Assembly (NCBI GenBank): GCA_963576725.1
Contig: OY755237.1
Coordinates: 64,953,423-65,017,422 of the forward strand
Length of the DNA: 64,000 nucleotides
Direction of reading: 5' to 3'
Source of the DNA: Azorinus chamasolen
Lineage: Eukaryota; Mollusca; Bivalvia; Cardiida; Solecurtidae
Made by a program: the position numbers and the translations under genes. The notes beneath the pieces were generated by a model. That model saw nothing but the letters and a program-made list of their open reading frames with translations. It did not search any database and was not told the origin of the DNA. Shown here one piece after another: positions 10,453 to 20,335 of this stretch. Each line of letters opens with the position of its first letter. Positions within the stretch are counted from its first letter, which is position 1.

Positions 10453-10525
10453 AAGGTACTATAGGAGCCTTCTGTACAAATTTCGACTTGCATTAACCTA
10501 CCACCTGCCACTACGACCTACAATT
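10453..10525. mobile_element. P-type right-half fragment
   Basis: TACTATAGGAGCCTTCTGTA, then CGACTTGCATTAACCTACCA and CCTGCC. This is centre plus right inner arm, directly abutting the T-B copy. Confidence 0.45.
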
Positions 10526-10599
10526 ATACCTCTTCTTTCCTTGTAGCAGTTGATGGATTTTAGTGTTTACAAATGGCTTCTGTTACGACATGTGTCAAG

Positions 10600-10690
10600 A
10601 AGTAAGTGTCAAACAGGTTGGGCCCTAGAGAGACGCAGAGTAACTCGGCCAAATATCTTAATTAAAACTGTTTGCAAAGACTAACACGGA
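10600..10690. mobile_element. T-C hairpin remnant
   Basis: AGTGTCAAACAGGTTGGGCC, GAGACGCAGAGTAACTCGGC and AAACTGTTTGCAAAG are pieces of the T-C core; one arm has been rewritten. Confidence 0.4.
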
Positions 10691-10888
10691 AATAGTAATA
10701 CAGATATGACGCTCCCTGTGCAATACCCTATCTCTGATTAACCTCTGCAATGGGTTTTCAAAAGAGACAAACAAGAGCTATTCGACAAGATCAGCCAAAG
10801 CATCTTTATTTTGATACAAACAAACGGCAATTTAGAAGCAGACGTTAATTTACAATTCTTATAAAACCCAATGAAACTGGACATTCAA

Positions 10889-11092
10889 TCTAATCTTTCG
10901 CTGCCAAATTTTGTCGTCTGCCATTCTGTCGTCTGCTACAATTGTCATTAGTTATTCTTCATTTTTGTTTATAAAACAATCACAGTAACTAACAGTTTGG
11001 ATCCTGATGAGACACCGAGTTAAATCGGTGTCTCATCTGGATCCAGACTGTTTGCATAGGTCATCACGGCTGTGATATTGGCAGCAAAACAA
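10889..11092 (+). mobile_element. T-C hairpin MITE, ends decayed
   Basis: CTAATCTTTCGCTGCCAAAT at the left and TTGGCAGCAAAACAACTAA at the right replace the usual TTAACCC/GGGTTAA. Two TCGTCTGC motifs lie in the long arm. Hairpin GGATCCTGATGAGACACCGA with its complement; the core change CGCC to CACC is matched on the other arm (GGTGTC), so the stem is kept. Confidence 0.7.
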
Positions 11093-11095
11093 CTA

Positions 11096-11577
11096 ATCCA
11101 GCAGTTTGTCCGTGTACACTGAGTGAATACAATAATAGTAGCCATACAAAGCCTCTCTTGTAAAACGGATATGTAGCGATGTAACGCGGGATTGAATTTA
11201 GACGTAGGCTAAAGCCAGGGAACGGTGCAATTAAAATGTCAGATTATTTGAGATTAATACGAGACAGTGAATAATTGAAAACGTTTGTTTGTCATATGAA
11301 GGTATGATTGTTTCTTTTTTTAATCTGATTTGTTTGTTTGTTGTTGTTTGTGTTGTGTTTATATGTGTTTTATTAATATTATTATTTGCAAATCGCTTGT
11401 ATTTTATTTTAGTGTTACTGATCATATATCTGAAGTTTTATATGCAATGTAATGTTAATAAATAATATAGTTATTCATACGGTTGCTTACAGCAATATTT
11501 ATGATCTCCAGAAAATTGTATGCATTTCAGCTGTGGCAGCGTTTTCAAACCGTTAATGAGATATACGTGTGAAAAAT
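11096..11577. other. No gene seen
   Basis: AT-rich sequence containing a TTTGTTTGTTGTTGTTTGTG low-complexity tract near 11325-11350. Confidence 0.5.
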
Positions 11578-11579
11578 GA

Positions 11580-12245
11580 AAAAGTATTAAGCTGTATATG
11601 TTGGATATACATGTATTAGCGGTATATGTTGGATATGTGAAAACGTATGTTAACGGTATTTGCCTTATATGTATCTGATATATTAGCGGTATGTGTTGGA
11701 TATATAAGTTGTATATGTTGGCTATATTAGCGGTATGTTTGGATATATTAGCGGTATATGTTGGATATATTAGCGGTATAATTTGGATATATTAGCGGTA
11801 TATGTTGGATATATTAGCGGTATAATTTGGATATATTAGCGGTATAATTTGAACACGTTAACAGTATATGTTGGATATGTTAGCCAGATTTGCGAAAAAT
11901 GTATTTTAGCGGTATATGTTGAATATATTAGCGGTATAAATTATGTTGGATATGTGAAAATGTATGTTAGCAATATATAATGTTGGATATATTAGTGGTA
12001 TATGCTGGATATGTTGGTAGTATATGATAAGTGAAAACGCATCCTAGCGGTATATGTGGATAAATGAAAACGTATGTTAGCGGTTTATGTTGGATAAGTG
12101 AAAAATATGTTAACGGTATAAAAATATGTTGGGTAAGTAAAACTATATGTTAGCAGTATATGTTGGATATATTAACAGTATATGTTACGGTAAGTGCAAA
12201 TGCATGATAGCGGTATATGTTGAATAAGTAAAAACGTATATTGTA
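11580..12245. repeat. ~21-bp AT-rich minisatellite, degenerate
   Basis: Repeats of TTGGATATATTAGCGGTATA with variants AACGGTATA and insertions GTGAAAACGTATGTTAGC. Regular 20-22-bp spacing is clearest at 11710-11870; toward 12240 units lengthen. No frame. Confidence 0.8.
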
Positions 12246-12438
12246 AATGCGTTTTAAGGCATATGTATGGAGAAAAGGATCATATAACATATCTCAATTG
12301 AATGTCCTAGTCATTTTTAAATACATTATATATAGCTGTTTTCTTTAAACTGTTTTAAAATCCCTCTTTTATACAGCTACCCTAACAAATACTTCATATG
12401 TTCGCAGTGAAATGATGATATTTGAAAACAAGTTTGAT

Positions 12439-13718
12439 CCAAAGGTGCCCGACGCATGCTTGGACTCACCCACGGACCCCCCCCCACCCCCCCCCAAAAA
12501 AAAAAAAAAAAGAAAAAAAAAAGAAAAAGAAAATGTGATCGAAGTATGTAAAACTAGCCTAAAACTATCTATTTGAACCTTAAATCACTCAGAAAAACAA
12601 GAAAAACACGATCCGGAAAAAAAATTCCAATCGGGTCTATATATGTATTGAAAGGTATCTAACTACGTCAGATCAGCGGCGGAAAATACAACAGTCATGT
12701 TTTTCAAAGTCTTACAGCAAAGCCAATTCAACACCGATTTCAATCATTTTGGTCTTGATCTGTTCCAAACTCCATATGCTAAGCGGCACAATTAGTGCTT
12801 TCCTTAAATATTGCTCCGTCCTGTCGCTGCAAGACTGCGAATTTGAAAAAACGCTAGAGCGAAACGATGTGACTCCCGCCAGGATGCATAGACTTATATA
12901 GGGAGCTCTGTATTAGTTAATTTTTTCAACAAAAACGCGAATTATGGTGAAACACTATCGAAAAACATTACACTCACCGCAATTAAAACGGCGCTTACTA
13001 TTTCCAGTCTGTTACGAGGCGCCAGTTTTCTTTCTCCAACTTTCCTTTTGAACGGATGCGACCATTTTGCTGTGACCCGGCTCATAAACTATTCGATATG
13101 CAAATTGACTACTAGTTCCGGGCCACAGCGAAATAGCCACCTCCGTGCAAAACGAAAGTAGGAGAAAGAAAACTGGCGTCTCGTAGCAGACTGGAAATAG
13201 CCAACACCGTTTTAACTGCGGTGAGTTGAATGTTTTTCGAATGTGTTTCAGCATAATTCGCGTTTTTGTTGAAAAGTTTAACGAATACAGACCGCCCCTA
13301 TATACTTCTATGCATCCTGACGGGAGTCACATCGTTTCGCTCTAGCGTATTTTCAAATTCGCGGTCTTGCAGCGACAGGACGGAGCAATATTTAAGGAAA
13401 GCACTAACTGTGCCGCTTAGCATATGGAATTTGGAACAGATCAAGACCAAAATAATTGAAATCGGTGTTGAATTGGCTTTGCTGTAAGACTTTGAAAAAC
13501 ATGACTGTTGTATTTTCCGCCGCTGATCTGACGTAGTTAGATACCTTTCAATACATATATAGACCCGAAAAAAATTTTTTTTCCGGGTCGTGTTTTTCGG
13601 AGTGGTTTAAGATTCAAATAGATAGTTTTAGGCTAGTTTACATACTTCGATCACTTTTTTTTTTTTTTTGGTGGGGGGGGTCCATTGGTGAATCCAAGCA
13701 TGCGTCGGGCACCTTTGG
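12439..13718. mobile_element. 1.28-kb foldback element
   Basis: Almost the whole element is an inverted repeat: CCAAAGGTGCCCGACGCATG at 12439 mirrors CATGCGTCGGGCACCTTTGG ending at 13718, and internal landmarks (TGACGTAGTTAGATACCTTT, CGGAGCAATATTTAAGGAAA, GGCGCCAGTTTTCTTTCTCC) all have partners on the other arm. Arms are about 580-600 bp, with a short loop near 13080. TTTGATC lies on both flanks (12433-12439, 13719-13725), a candidate target duplication. Arms end in C/A- and T/G-homopolymer tracts that remain complementary. Superfamily is not clear; no transposase. Confidence 0.82.
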
Positions 13719-13746
13719 TTTGATCTAGATGAGTCATATATTAAAT

Positions 13747-13988
13747 TTAACCCTTTTCTTCATATAAACGTGTTCTCACACATTTGCAAACAGAGTAGAC
13801 CCAGATCAGACGGCCCCTATAGGAGTCGTCTAATCAGGGTCTGCTCTATTTGCTAATGGAATTTGAAAGATATGTATCTTTACTTTCAAAGAAATGGCTA
13901 CAATGTTCCACTTTCCATATTTCATTATAACTATTTTGTTTTATTAAAGGTCAGTATATGAATGAGTTTTAAAAATGAAAGATAACAG
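13747..13988 (+). mobile_element. T-B hairpin MITE
   Basis: TTAACCCTTTTCTTCATATA, short arm with CACACATTTGCAAACAGAG, hairpin GACCCAGATCAGACGGCCCC/TATA/GGAGTCGTCTAATCAGGGTC (A opposite A), then the long arm with ATGGCTACAATGTTCCACTT. The right terminus is decayed (GATAAC). Confidence 0.72.
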
Positions 13989-14014
13989 TTTACTTGTTTA
14001 TTTCATCGATTGGA

Positions 14015-14095
14015 AAGCAGAGTAGATCCAGTAGGTCCAGTAGATCCTGTAGCAACTGGATGAACAGTGTCTACTCTGTTTGCTAATGAAATAAT
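14015..14095. mobile_element. T-B hairpin fragment, rearranged
   Basis: GCAGAGTAGATCCAGTAGGT and CCAGTAGATCCTGTAGCAAC show an internal duplication of one arm, followed by CAGTGTCTACTCTGTTTGCT. Arms outside the hairpin are lost. Confidence 0.45.
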
Positions 14096-14304
14096 ACAGG
14101 TCTACCACCAGTTTCTTCCATGATTAACTTTACCATTGTTCACCTTTACCTTTAATCAATGAATATGCATGCCCAATATGAATGACATCATGATAATCAT
14201 TTAAATGAAATTCCAAAACATGGTACTACGAACAAGGGAATTTTCATCATGATAGAAAGTGTAGAATCATATCCATATTTGTATAGAATCATATCAATAT
14301 TATT

Positions 14305-14390
14305 TACAAGCAAACACAGCAGACCCTGATCAGACCCTTACTGCATGAGCCTACTGATACTGGTCTGCTCGGTTTGCAAATAAAAGTAAA
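14305..14390. mobile_element. T-B hairpin fragment
   Basis: AAGCAAACACAGCAGACCCT, GATCAGACCCTTACTGCATG and ACTGGTCTGCTCGGTTTGC form a T-B-type stem with a diverged centre. Confidence 0.5.
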
Positions 14391-14479
14391 ATAAAAGTAC
14401 CTAGTTATAGTCTACTTTCAGTCCGAATGACGGCTCAGCCGACTGTACATTTACTTCCCTGGTCATTGAGTCATTGGCC

Positions 14480-14690
14480 TACAATATTGAGCACTGCTAA
14501 CATATGGCGCAATCATGTAGTACCGGCGAGTGACCCTCACAGGTACCCATAACCCCTAGGTGGAGAGGATGTGCGGGTGGGAGACACGGAAAAGCGTCTC
14601 TGAAATTTCCGGGAGGGACCGGGATTTGAACCCCGGACCTCCGGACTGATAGTCAAGCGCGTTACCACTAGACCACCGCCACCTGCGAAT
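14480..14690 (-). mobile_element. tRNA-derived SINE
   Basis: On the minus strand a tRNA-like head (about 14683 down to 14612) has an A box TGGTCTAGTGG (14665-14675) and a B box GGTTCAAATCC (14622-14632) at normal spacing. A plausible anticodon arm lies between them. The would-be acceptor ends do not pair, so it is not a functional tRNA gene. The downstream body (ACGCTTTTCCGTGTCTCCCA, CACATCCTCTCCACCTAGGG) fits a SINE. Molluscan V-SINE/RUDI-type elements are a possible match but I could not compare them. Confidence 0.72.
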
Positions 14691-14712
14691 ACCGCGTTAC
14701 TATTGATAACTA

Positions 14713-14936
14713 TTAATCCATTCTCTCCTAAGCTATTTCTAGATCCAACCTTTTTTTTAATTAATCTACTTAATTAACTAGAGAATAGGAAAATTTAGAA
14801 TTTTGTAGTTTGGAACCATTGTGATAAATAGTGTAGAATCATATCCTTATTTTATTTATCACAATGGTTTCACAATGTGAATTTTATAGAGGCGCAAAAA
14901 TGCGTCACTAGGGGGTAATGTGTTAAAGGAATTCTG
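14713..14936 (-). mobile_element. T-D MITE with altered centre
   Basis: TTAATCCATTCTCTCCTA to GGTAATGTGTTAA. The outer stem (ACCATTGTGATAAATAG / TTTATTTATCACAATGGTTT) is intact but GAGCATTTGCTCC and its partner are replaced by TGTAGAATCATATCC. The same string (TAGAATCATATCCATATTTG) occurs upstream near 14260-14290. Confidence 0.7.
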
Positions 14937-14998
14937 TCAAACCCATTTTATTGTTAAAGGCATTTGTGCATGAACAATAACGATGCCCATTGCCACTC

Positions 14999-15132
14999 GC
15001 AATGTCTTGTTCTAGAACTTGATACTATTACAGTATCACGAACACATATCTTGTTCTAGAACGTGCTACTATTACTATATCACGAACACATGTCTTGTTC
15101 TAGGACATCATATCATTGCTATATCACGAACA
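14999..15132. repeat. 44-bp tandem repeat, 3 copies
   Basis: CTTGTTCTAGA/G recurs at 15006, 15050 and 15094; each unit continues with ACTATTAC and TATCACGAACACA. Exact 44-bp spacing. Confidence 0.75.
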
Positions 15133-15210
15133 CACGTGGAACTAACACGCATAGAAATGATGTGAAAAATAATGAAAATTAAGTATCACAATATTGAAAG
15201 AAGCAAGATA

Positions 15211-15423
15211 TTAACCCTCTTCCCTCATATCAAATTAGTGTTTGTTCAAAACATATCACCTCTTTAGTTTTCAAAATTGGTTATATATCTTGCATTTCTT
15301 TTGAACATCACTATCAGAGTGTCAAACAGTTTGGATCCTGATGAGAGCCGAGTGACGCCGAGTTACTCAGCGTCTCATCAGGATCCATACTGCTTGCAGA
15401 GGTAATCACGTATGATACATTAA
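15211..15423 (+). mobile_element. T-C-like hairpin MITE
   Basis: TTAACCCTCTTCCCTCATAT at the left; right boundary is a TTAA at 15420. The hairpin holds a partial duplication of one arm (GATGAGAGCCGAGTGACGCC) before TTACTCAGCGTCTCATCAGG. Its diagnostic mismatch position is paired here, unlike most copies. Confidence 0.6.
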
Positions 15424-15639
15424 ATTTATTACTTGGCTAGTGTAAACTTGCACCAGTAATCGAATTTATATGCGTGGCTTGGTCTATATCAACTTGGCTG
15501 ATGTATAATTCCGAGTTGATACCAATTGTACATACGTCGAGCTTGAACATTTTAAGCATTTTTTGTCGATTAACCGTGTCTTTTTACATTTTTCTCCAAA
15601 AGACGTAGTTCTCATAATGTCAAACGTCATGTTAAGTAG

Positions 15640-15745
15640 ACTTTATATATATATATAAAGACTTAATGTTATATGGCTTTAATATATATATAGCCTTTCC
15701 GGTTGTATTCTATTGCCAGTTATATATATATATATATACACATTT
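15640..15745. repeat. (TA)n-rich tracts
   Basis: Three short TATATATA runs at 15646-15658, 15682-15691 and 15721-15737 in otherwise unremarkable sequence. Confidence 0.6.
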
Positions 15746-15770
15746 CAGAGCTGGCATACTTTCTTCAACA

Positions 15771-16160
15771 AGTACAGTGTAATGTGACCGTCAAAAAGAA
15801 GTCTAATTCTGGTTCTTAAAGACAGGTAGCTTAAATGCATGGCGAAAGTTACGCAGAAAGTCCCTGTAGGAGCTTTCTGAATTACTTTTGGGCCGCATTA
15901 ACCCTTTACCCTGTGAATATGTATATGCGAAATAATGGCATCGTGAATATTAATTAGATTGTGTTTTATTTAACAATGGCATATGGACACAAACAAATCT
16001 GACCATGGTAGAAACTGTAGGTATCAATAAAATCCCATAAGAAAAACAGAGTAGACCCTGATCAGACGACTCCTATTTGTTTGCAAAGATGTAGAAAGGT
16101 GTATTTATGGAAGTAAACGTTAAGCAAACACAGGCTTTTAACGACATCAATGCTAATTGA
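15771..16160. mobile_element. P-type MITE split by T-B
   Basis: Left part: TA-CAGTGTAATGTGACCGTCA, arm CAGGTAGCTTAAATGCATGG, centre GAAAGTCCCTGTAGGAGCTT, then GGCCGCA stopping at TTAA (15898). Right part resumes after TTAA at 16123 with GCAAACACAGGCTTTTAACG, the P inner arm. Removing the T-B copy and one TTAA restores a P-like GCATTAAGCA. Confidence 0.72.
15898..16123 (-). mobile_element. T-B MITE nested in P element
   Basis: TTAACCCTTTACCCTGTGAA at the left and short arm TTGCAAAGATGTAGAAAGGT to GTAAACGTTAA at the right. One hairpin arm is partly deleted: GACCCTGATCAGACGACTCC/TAT then jumps to TTGTTTGC. TTAA on both sides is explained by duplication of the TTAA in the P arm. Confidence 0.75.
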
Positions 16161-16395
16161 TAATGTGGGTTTTTAGAAGGGGTGAACTGAATTATAAAAT
16201 AAATATTTCATGTTACAATACTCTAATAAAGGTTATTATATACAATACGATATTCCATGAACTCAATGTAAAACATTTTTACATTGTTCTCCAAAGACGT
16301 AATGCAAACACCATGCTAAAGTTTAGTAGAATATACTTATAGATATATACAGTATAATTATGTACAGTACAGAGTTTTCACACTTTCCTCAACAA

Positions 16396-16580
16396 TAACA
16401 GTAAAATCACACTAATGCGACCATCACAAAGAAATCTAATTCTGGGTCGCTAAGGCAGGGCAAAAGTTATACAGAAAGCCATTGTAAGAGTTTTCTGCAC
16501 TACTTTCGTCCAGTATTAATCAAACGCTTGGTTTTAAAGAATATTATGTTTACTCATAATGTGGTCATTTTAGAAGGGGG
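16396..16580. mobile_element. P-type MITE
   Basis: CAGTAAAATCACACTAATGC at the left; centre AGAAAGCCATTGTAAGAGTTTTCTG; the right arm CCAGTATTAATCAAACGC is weak and the right end is lost near a GGGGGAGGGGG tract. Confidence 0.5.
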
Positions 16581-16584
16581 AGGG

Positions 16585-17391
16585 GGTACTGTAATAGTGA
16601 AACAGTCTTCTACAGATAAATAAATGTATCATGCTACAATACGATATTCCGTGCACAGAACGTAAAACAAACCTTTTGTTCTGAACGATTGAGGGTTTTA
16701 TCAGAAGATAAGACAACATATATACCAATGGAACATCTGTCGAGACTGTTTTACATTCAATAGAATGGTTGTAAGATATTTTTCAATCGAAATGTAGTGC
16801 TAAGAAAAGTCGAATTTCGCACAGATTATAAAAATTGTTTTTAAACCGTATTGAAAGTTTTTTTCTCCAAAATGGTTCAAATGCAAGCCAGTCTGGTACA
16901 TCTGCGACTGAAGGAGCGTTTTGTTTATTGGATATAAGAGTTTTTACTACGTTATGTGACACTATGTCTTATCATACTCTTGCACAAGTTATGACGTCAC
17001 ATCTTGCCTTTTTGTCTTGGTATGAATGTTTAGTTACGCGGAGCTGCTAATATGTTGTCGGTGTTAATTAGGTAAGGAACAGTTATGTGTGTATATGTGT
17101 GGTATATGTGTGTATGTGTGCTCTTCAGTTGCTGTGAATCGTTGCTTGTAGAGTTTCACGAAATCCATCCGTTGGCGCTGTGACGTCATGTTCAGTATCG
17201 CAGTGCCCTAGAACCAGCCCAAAACATATTTACTTTTCAGTAAGGTGTTTTGTGATGGATTATGTCTCATCATACTGGAATGATGGCATCACATCTTGTC
17301 TTTTGATTTCGACGAGTTTTGGATTTACGACGCTGCCTATTTACTGTCGGTGTGGAACAGGCAATGGACATTTTTGTGAAGACCGTGAATG
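16585..17391. other. No gene seen
   Basis: Contains an open frame of ~70 codons at 16835 and GTGTATATGTGTGGTATATG low complexity near 17090. Nothing matches a known domain. Confidence 0.45.
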
Positions 17392-17497
17392 TACAGTAAA
17401 ACCTCTCCATAACGGCGACTAAATTACATAATTTATTTTGTGTTAAAGGCAGGTGGCTGCTTAAAGCAAGGTGAAAGTAAAACAGAACGCTCCTATA
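17392..17497. mobile_element. P element, left half only
   Basis: TA-CAGTAAAACCTCTCCATAA, CAGGTGGCTGCTTAAAGCAA and AACAGAACGCTCCTATAGGA. Sequence leaves the family exactly at the palindrome centre, as if one hairpin arm had been deleted. Same subfamily as 21633 and 42818. Confidence 0.65.
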
Positions 17498-17614
17498 GGA
17501 TATATGGGTGTTTGATACAGGACTGTCTTGTGTATTTGATAAAGGACTCTCTTGGGTTCTTTGATAAAGGACTGTCTTGTGTATTTGCTGATAAATACCA
17601 CAACTCGCACTTGA

Positions 17615-17697
17615 TTAACCCTTTCTATACTAATTTTTCAGAGTGGAATAATCCATCATCGGTAATTGGTAGAGTTCATACAGTATGAAAGGGTAAA
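17615..17697. mobile_element. T-M short TTAA element
   Basis: TTAACCCTTTCTATACTAAT to ATACAGTATGAAAGGGTAAA, about 83 bp. Matches the element at 23099 (TTTTCA, AATATTCCATCAT-like, TAGAGTCCATACAGTATG). Small family, two copies seen. Confidence 0.55.
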
Positions 17698-17719
17698 CAA
17701 TGGTATAGAATTTTGAATT

Positions 17720-17775
17720 ACAAACAGTGCAGACTCTGATCCGTGTTTGCAGATGAGAGTGCACTTATTTCCCAC
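17720..17775. mobile_element. Short hairpin remnant (T-F/T-E type)
   Basis: ACAAACAGTGCAGACTCTGA then CCGTGTTTGCAGATG. One stem arm is almost gone. Confidence 0.35.
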
Positions 17776-17785
17776 AGTCACACGA

Positions 17786-18031
17786 TTAACCCTTTCGGCG
17801 CCAAATTTCTAATTGTCGTCTGCAATCCAAGTTTGTTAAATCATTCAGTAACATAAGGAAATGAGATAAATAAATGTAAATTTCAAAGGAATAAAGCACA
17901 TATATAGAATTAGAGATTGAGACAAATAGTGAAGTCCCTGATCAGACGCCACCTAGAAAAGGCGGCGTCTGATCTGAGACTGCACTATTTGTCGTGGTGC
18001 ATTTATGCGACTGCGGCGGTGAAAGGGTTAA
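17786..18031 (+). mobile_element. T-E hairpin MITE, complete
   Basis: TTAACCCTTTCGGCGCCAAA to GCGGCGGTGAAAGGGTTAA. Long arm has AATTGTCGTCTGCAATCC and AAATGAGATAAATAAATG; hairpin GTCCCTGATCAGACGCCACC with GGCGGCGTCTGATCTGAGAC inside CAAATAGTG/CACTATTTG. T opposite T mismatch is kept. Copies at 60066 and 63050. Confidence 0.82.
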
Positions 18032-18582
18032 GTTGACTAGATGAGTGGAAATAAGCGTAGTGATTTATCAAATGTATACTGGTTTACTTTCTAATTTCGG
18101 AGGTGCATTTCAAGACATTGAAATATTTCTGCAATTACTTACAGGGCTGTGTTCCTGCCTTGCAAACTCCATGAGTTTGAAAGATATCTGTTTAATTTCA
18201 ATCGAAATGAAGAAGAATTAGTTTTTGTTCTAGAACTTATATTTAGTTTATATTACTTCTACTTTTGCTATCGAAAGATGTACTACTTTCAAAATTCAAT
18301 TGCACGATTTGCTAAACTCAGTCCCACAAATTCCAAACGTTTAAAACGTACCAGTTTAATATTATTTGTAATCAATATGTTATGGCAAACACTGTACAAA
18401 ATTATCGCTTACACCTGTGAAACAACAGCGCCGAAAATAAAAGGCAAAAATACTATGTCATATTTGTAGAAAAGTATAAACCACGTATTGAAAATGTAAT
18501 ACAACTCTCATAATGTTTAATACCGCTATCTACACGCTATCTATTGTGGCATTTACATGAGACAAACAGGAAAGACAGATAT
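18032..18582. other. No supported gene; 106-codon open frame
   Basis: A frame from 18149 to 18469 reads MFLPCKLHEFERYLFNFNRN... and is Lys/Phe/Tyr rich. ATTACTTACAG just upstream resembles a splice acceptor, so a coding exon is possible. I recognise no domain and AT-rich DNA yields such frames by chance. Confidence 0.3.
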
Positions 18583-18938
18583 ATAACAATAACACACATG
18601 AAACAAACTGGACACACAAATAACAAACTGATGAACACATATGTAACACACTGGATACATATGTGGCAAATATAACACACATGTGCCAAATTGGACACAC
18701 ATGTACCAAATTGGACACACGTGTACCAAATTGGACACACATGTACCAAATTGGACACACATGTACCAAACTGGACACACGTGTACCCATTTGGGCACAT
18801 ATGTAACACACTGGGCATACATAAAAGAATGGACACACATGCAACAGACCGGACACACATGTAGCAAATTGGACACACGTGTTATAAACTGTAAACACAT
18901 ACATAAGTGGACATATATGTAACAAAATGAACACATGT
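18583..18938. repeat. 20-bp minisatellite
   Basis: Core unit TTGGACACACATGTACCAAA repeats most regularly at 18683-18780 and degenerates outward (ACATATGTAACACACTGG). Because 20 is not a multiple of three, all three frames cycle, giving long Cys/Val-rich open frames on the minus strand that I do not regard as genes. Confidence 0.85.
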
Positions 18939-18997
18939 GTAACAGAAAATGTGGTGTAATGTCGTGAAGTGAAAACAAATAACGTTCAGCCGTGCAG

Positions 18998-19133
18998 AAA
19001 CTGTTTCATTGGTCAGATTTGAGGTCTCAGGCTTTTGATTGGTCAGATTTGAGCCAAAGGCTCAAATCTGACCAATCAAAAACTTGAGAACGAACTCAGA
19101 CTCAACTAAACGTTTTATAAGCATGGACCCTGA
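18998..19133. mobile_element. H foldback element
   Basis: TGATTGGTCAGATTTGAGCC pairs across AAAG with GGCTCAAATCTGACCAATCA; the right side continues CTTGAGAACGAACTCAGACT and TTTTATAAGCATGGACCC. The left outer arm is truncated relative to 25101 and 52844. Confidence 0.68.
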
Positions 19134-19707
19134 TCTACTGTAACATATCTTGTGCTTTAACCCGTAATCTGGTGGATAATTAAAACTAGCTACAGTGGTA
19201 AATACGCTATTCCTACCCATTTACCCGTTTTTCTACGCGTAAGAAACGGGTAGTGAACGGTTAACGAACGGTTAACGAACGGTTACGCGATAAACGGTTT
19301 ACACGCGTTAAACGCGTAAAGAAACGATTATACCAAAGAAGTTGCGGTAGGTGCATACATTTTCCGTTTCATGCGGAGATTTCGGATCTTATCGATGATA
19401 GCCGTTTTCAAAAAAGTCCGAATGAAACGGGTTAGCCAAAATAAGAATCGATTCGTCACTCAACGAATGTTTAGCGGTTCAATCCCGGCTAGTGTAGACG
19501 ATTTGCTCATTTAGTTAACGATATGTTTGTACAAAGCTATAATATCAGATATCCACTGTATATCAAAAAACAAATGGATTGAAGAATTAGTCCTTTTTGA
19601 GTAGGTTTCTACATTTTAGATAAAAAAAAACTGTCACAAAGTAAACCACCAAATTTTGGATCTTGAATGAAGAAACCTACCAAAATAATTCAGATCTATT
19701 CTATTTC

Positions 19708-19965
19708 TTAACCCTTTCCCATTTAAATATTTCTGTCAGAAAAAATGACATCATGAGTATTTATTAGATCTTGCTGAATTTAACAACGATATAAGTGCAC
19801 ACGCCTTTTTGATATTTGTAGAAAATATAGTCAACTCTATTAATTTATAATTTTATAAGCAGAGTGGGCCCTAATCTGACATTCCCTACAAGAGCCTTCA
19901 TGTCTAGGTTTACTCTATTTGCAAAGGCGTTGGAGTGTTAAATACGTGTGTATGTAATGGGATAA
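19708..19965 (-). mobile_element. T-B MITE
   Basis: TTAACCCTTTCCCATTTAAA at the left; TGTAATGGGATAA at the right. Long arm with ATGACATCATGAGTATTTAT; hairpin GTGGGCCCTAATCTGACATT / TCATGTCTAGGTTTACTC is strongly diverged. Nested in the 2.15-kb element. Confidence 0.6.
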
Positions 19966-20040
19966 GCAAATAATGCAGACCCAAGATCAAACGGCTTCCA
20001 CGCGAGCAATCTGATATGAACCTATTACGTTTTCAAAGGT
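19966..20040. mobile_element. T-B-type hairpin remnant
   Basis: GCAAATAATGCAGACCCAAG, ATCAAACGGCTTCC and GCAATCTGATATGAACCTAT. Abuts the preceding T-B copy. Confidence 0.4.
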
Positions 20041-20249
20041 GTTTTCATCATTATGAGGTAGATCTAAAGCGTTTTAAACAAATAAGCATATTTCATGCTC
20101 GCATATAACTATGAAAACGTTCTTATCATTTTGTTACGTTGTGAAGATTAAACCTTTGTATGCCGAAATTTAAAAGTGGATGGCCCATCATTGTTTAACT
20201 GTATATTCCATTCACTATTACCAGGCTTCTATTTGCTAGATGATTTTTA

Positions 20250-20335
20250 ATTAGGTCTATGCAAATACTAGTGAAGACCCTGATCAACACCCTGATGTTG
20301 TAGCTATATTGTCTGTGTTTACACTGCTTTCAAAT
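20250..20335. mobile_element. Hairpin remnant
   Basis: GCAAATACTAGTGAAGACCC, TGATCAACACCCTGATGTTG and TGTTTACACTGCTTTCAAAT resemble T-A/T-N hairpin bases with a diverged centre. Confidence 0.35.

Noticed and set aside
14612..14683. Functional tRNA gene (minus strand)
   Set aside because: A and B boxes are good, but the 5' and 3' acceptor segments do not pair and the sequence continues as a SINE body.
18149..18469. 106-codon gene downstream of an acceptor-like ATTACTTACAG
   Set aside because: No domain, strong AT bias and no partner exons visible; left as an unsupported frame.
18530..18978. Cys/Val-rich frames of 113-141 codons on the minus strand
   Set aside because: Produced in all three frames by the 20-bp TTGGACACACATGTACCAAA array; no non-repeat coding context.
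19481..19500. tRNA B-box-like GGTTCAATCCCGGC
   Set aside because: One base short of the B-box consensus and no A box or cloverleaf upstream.
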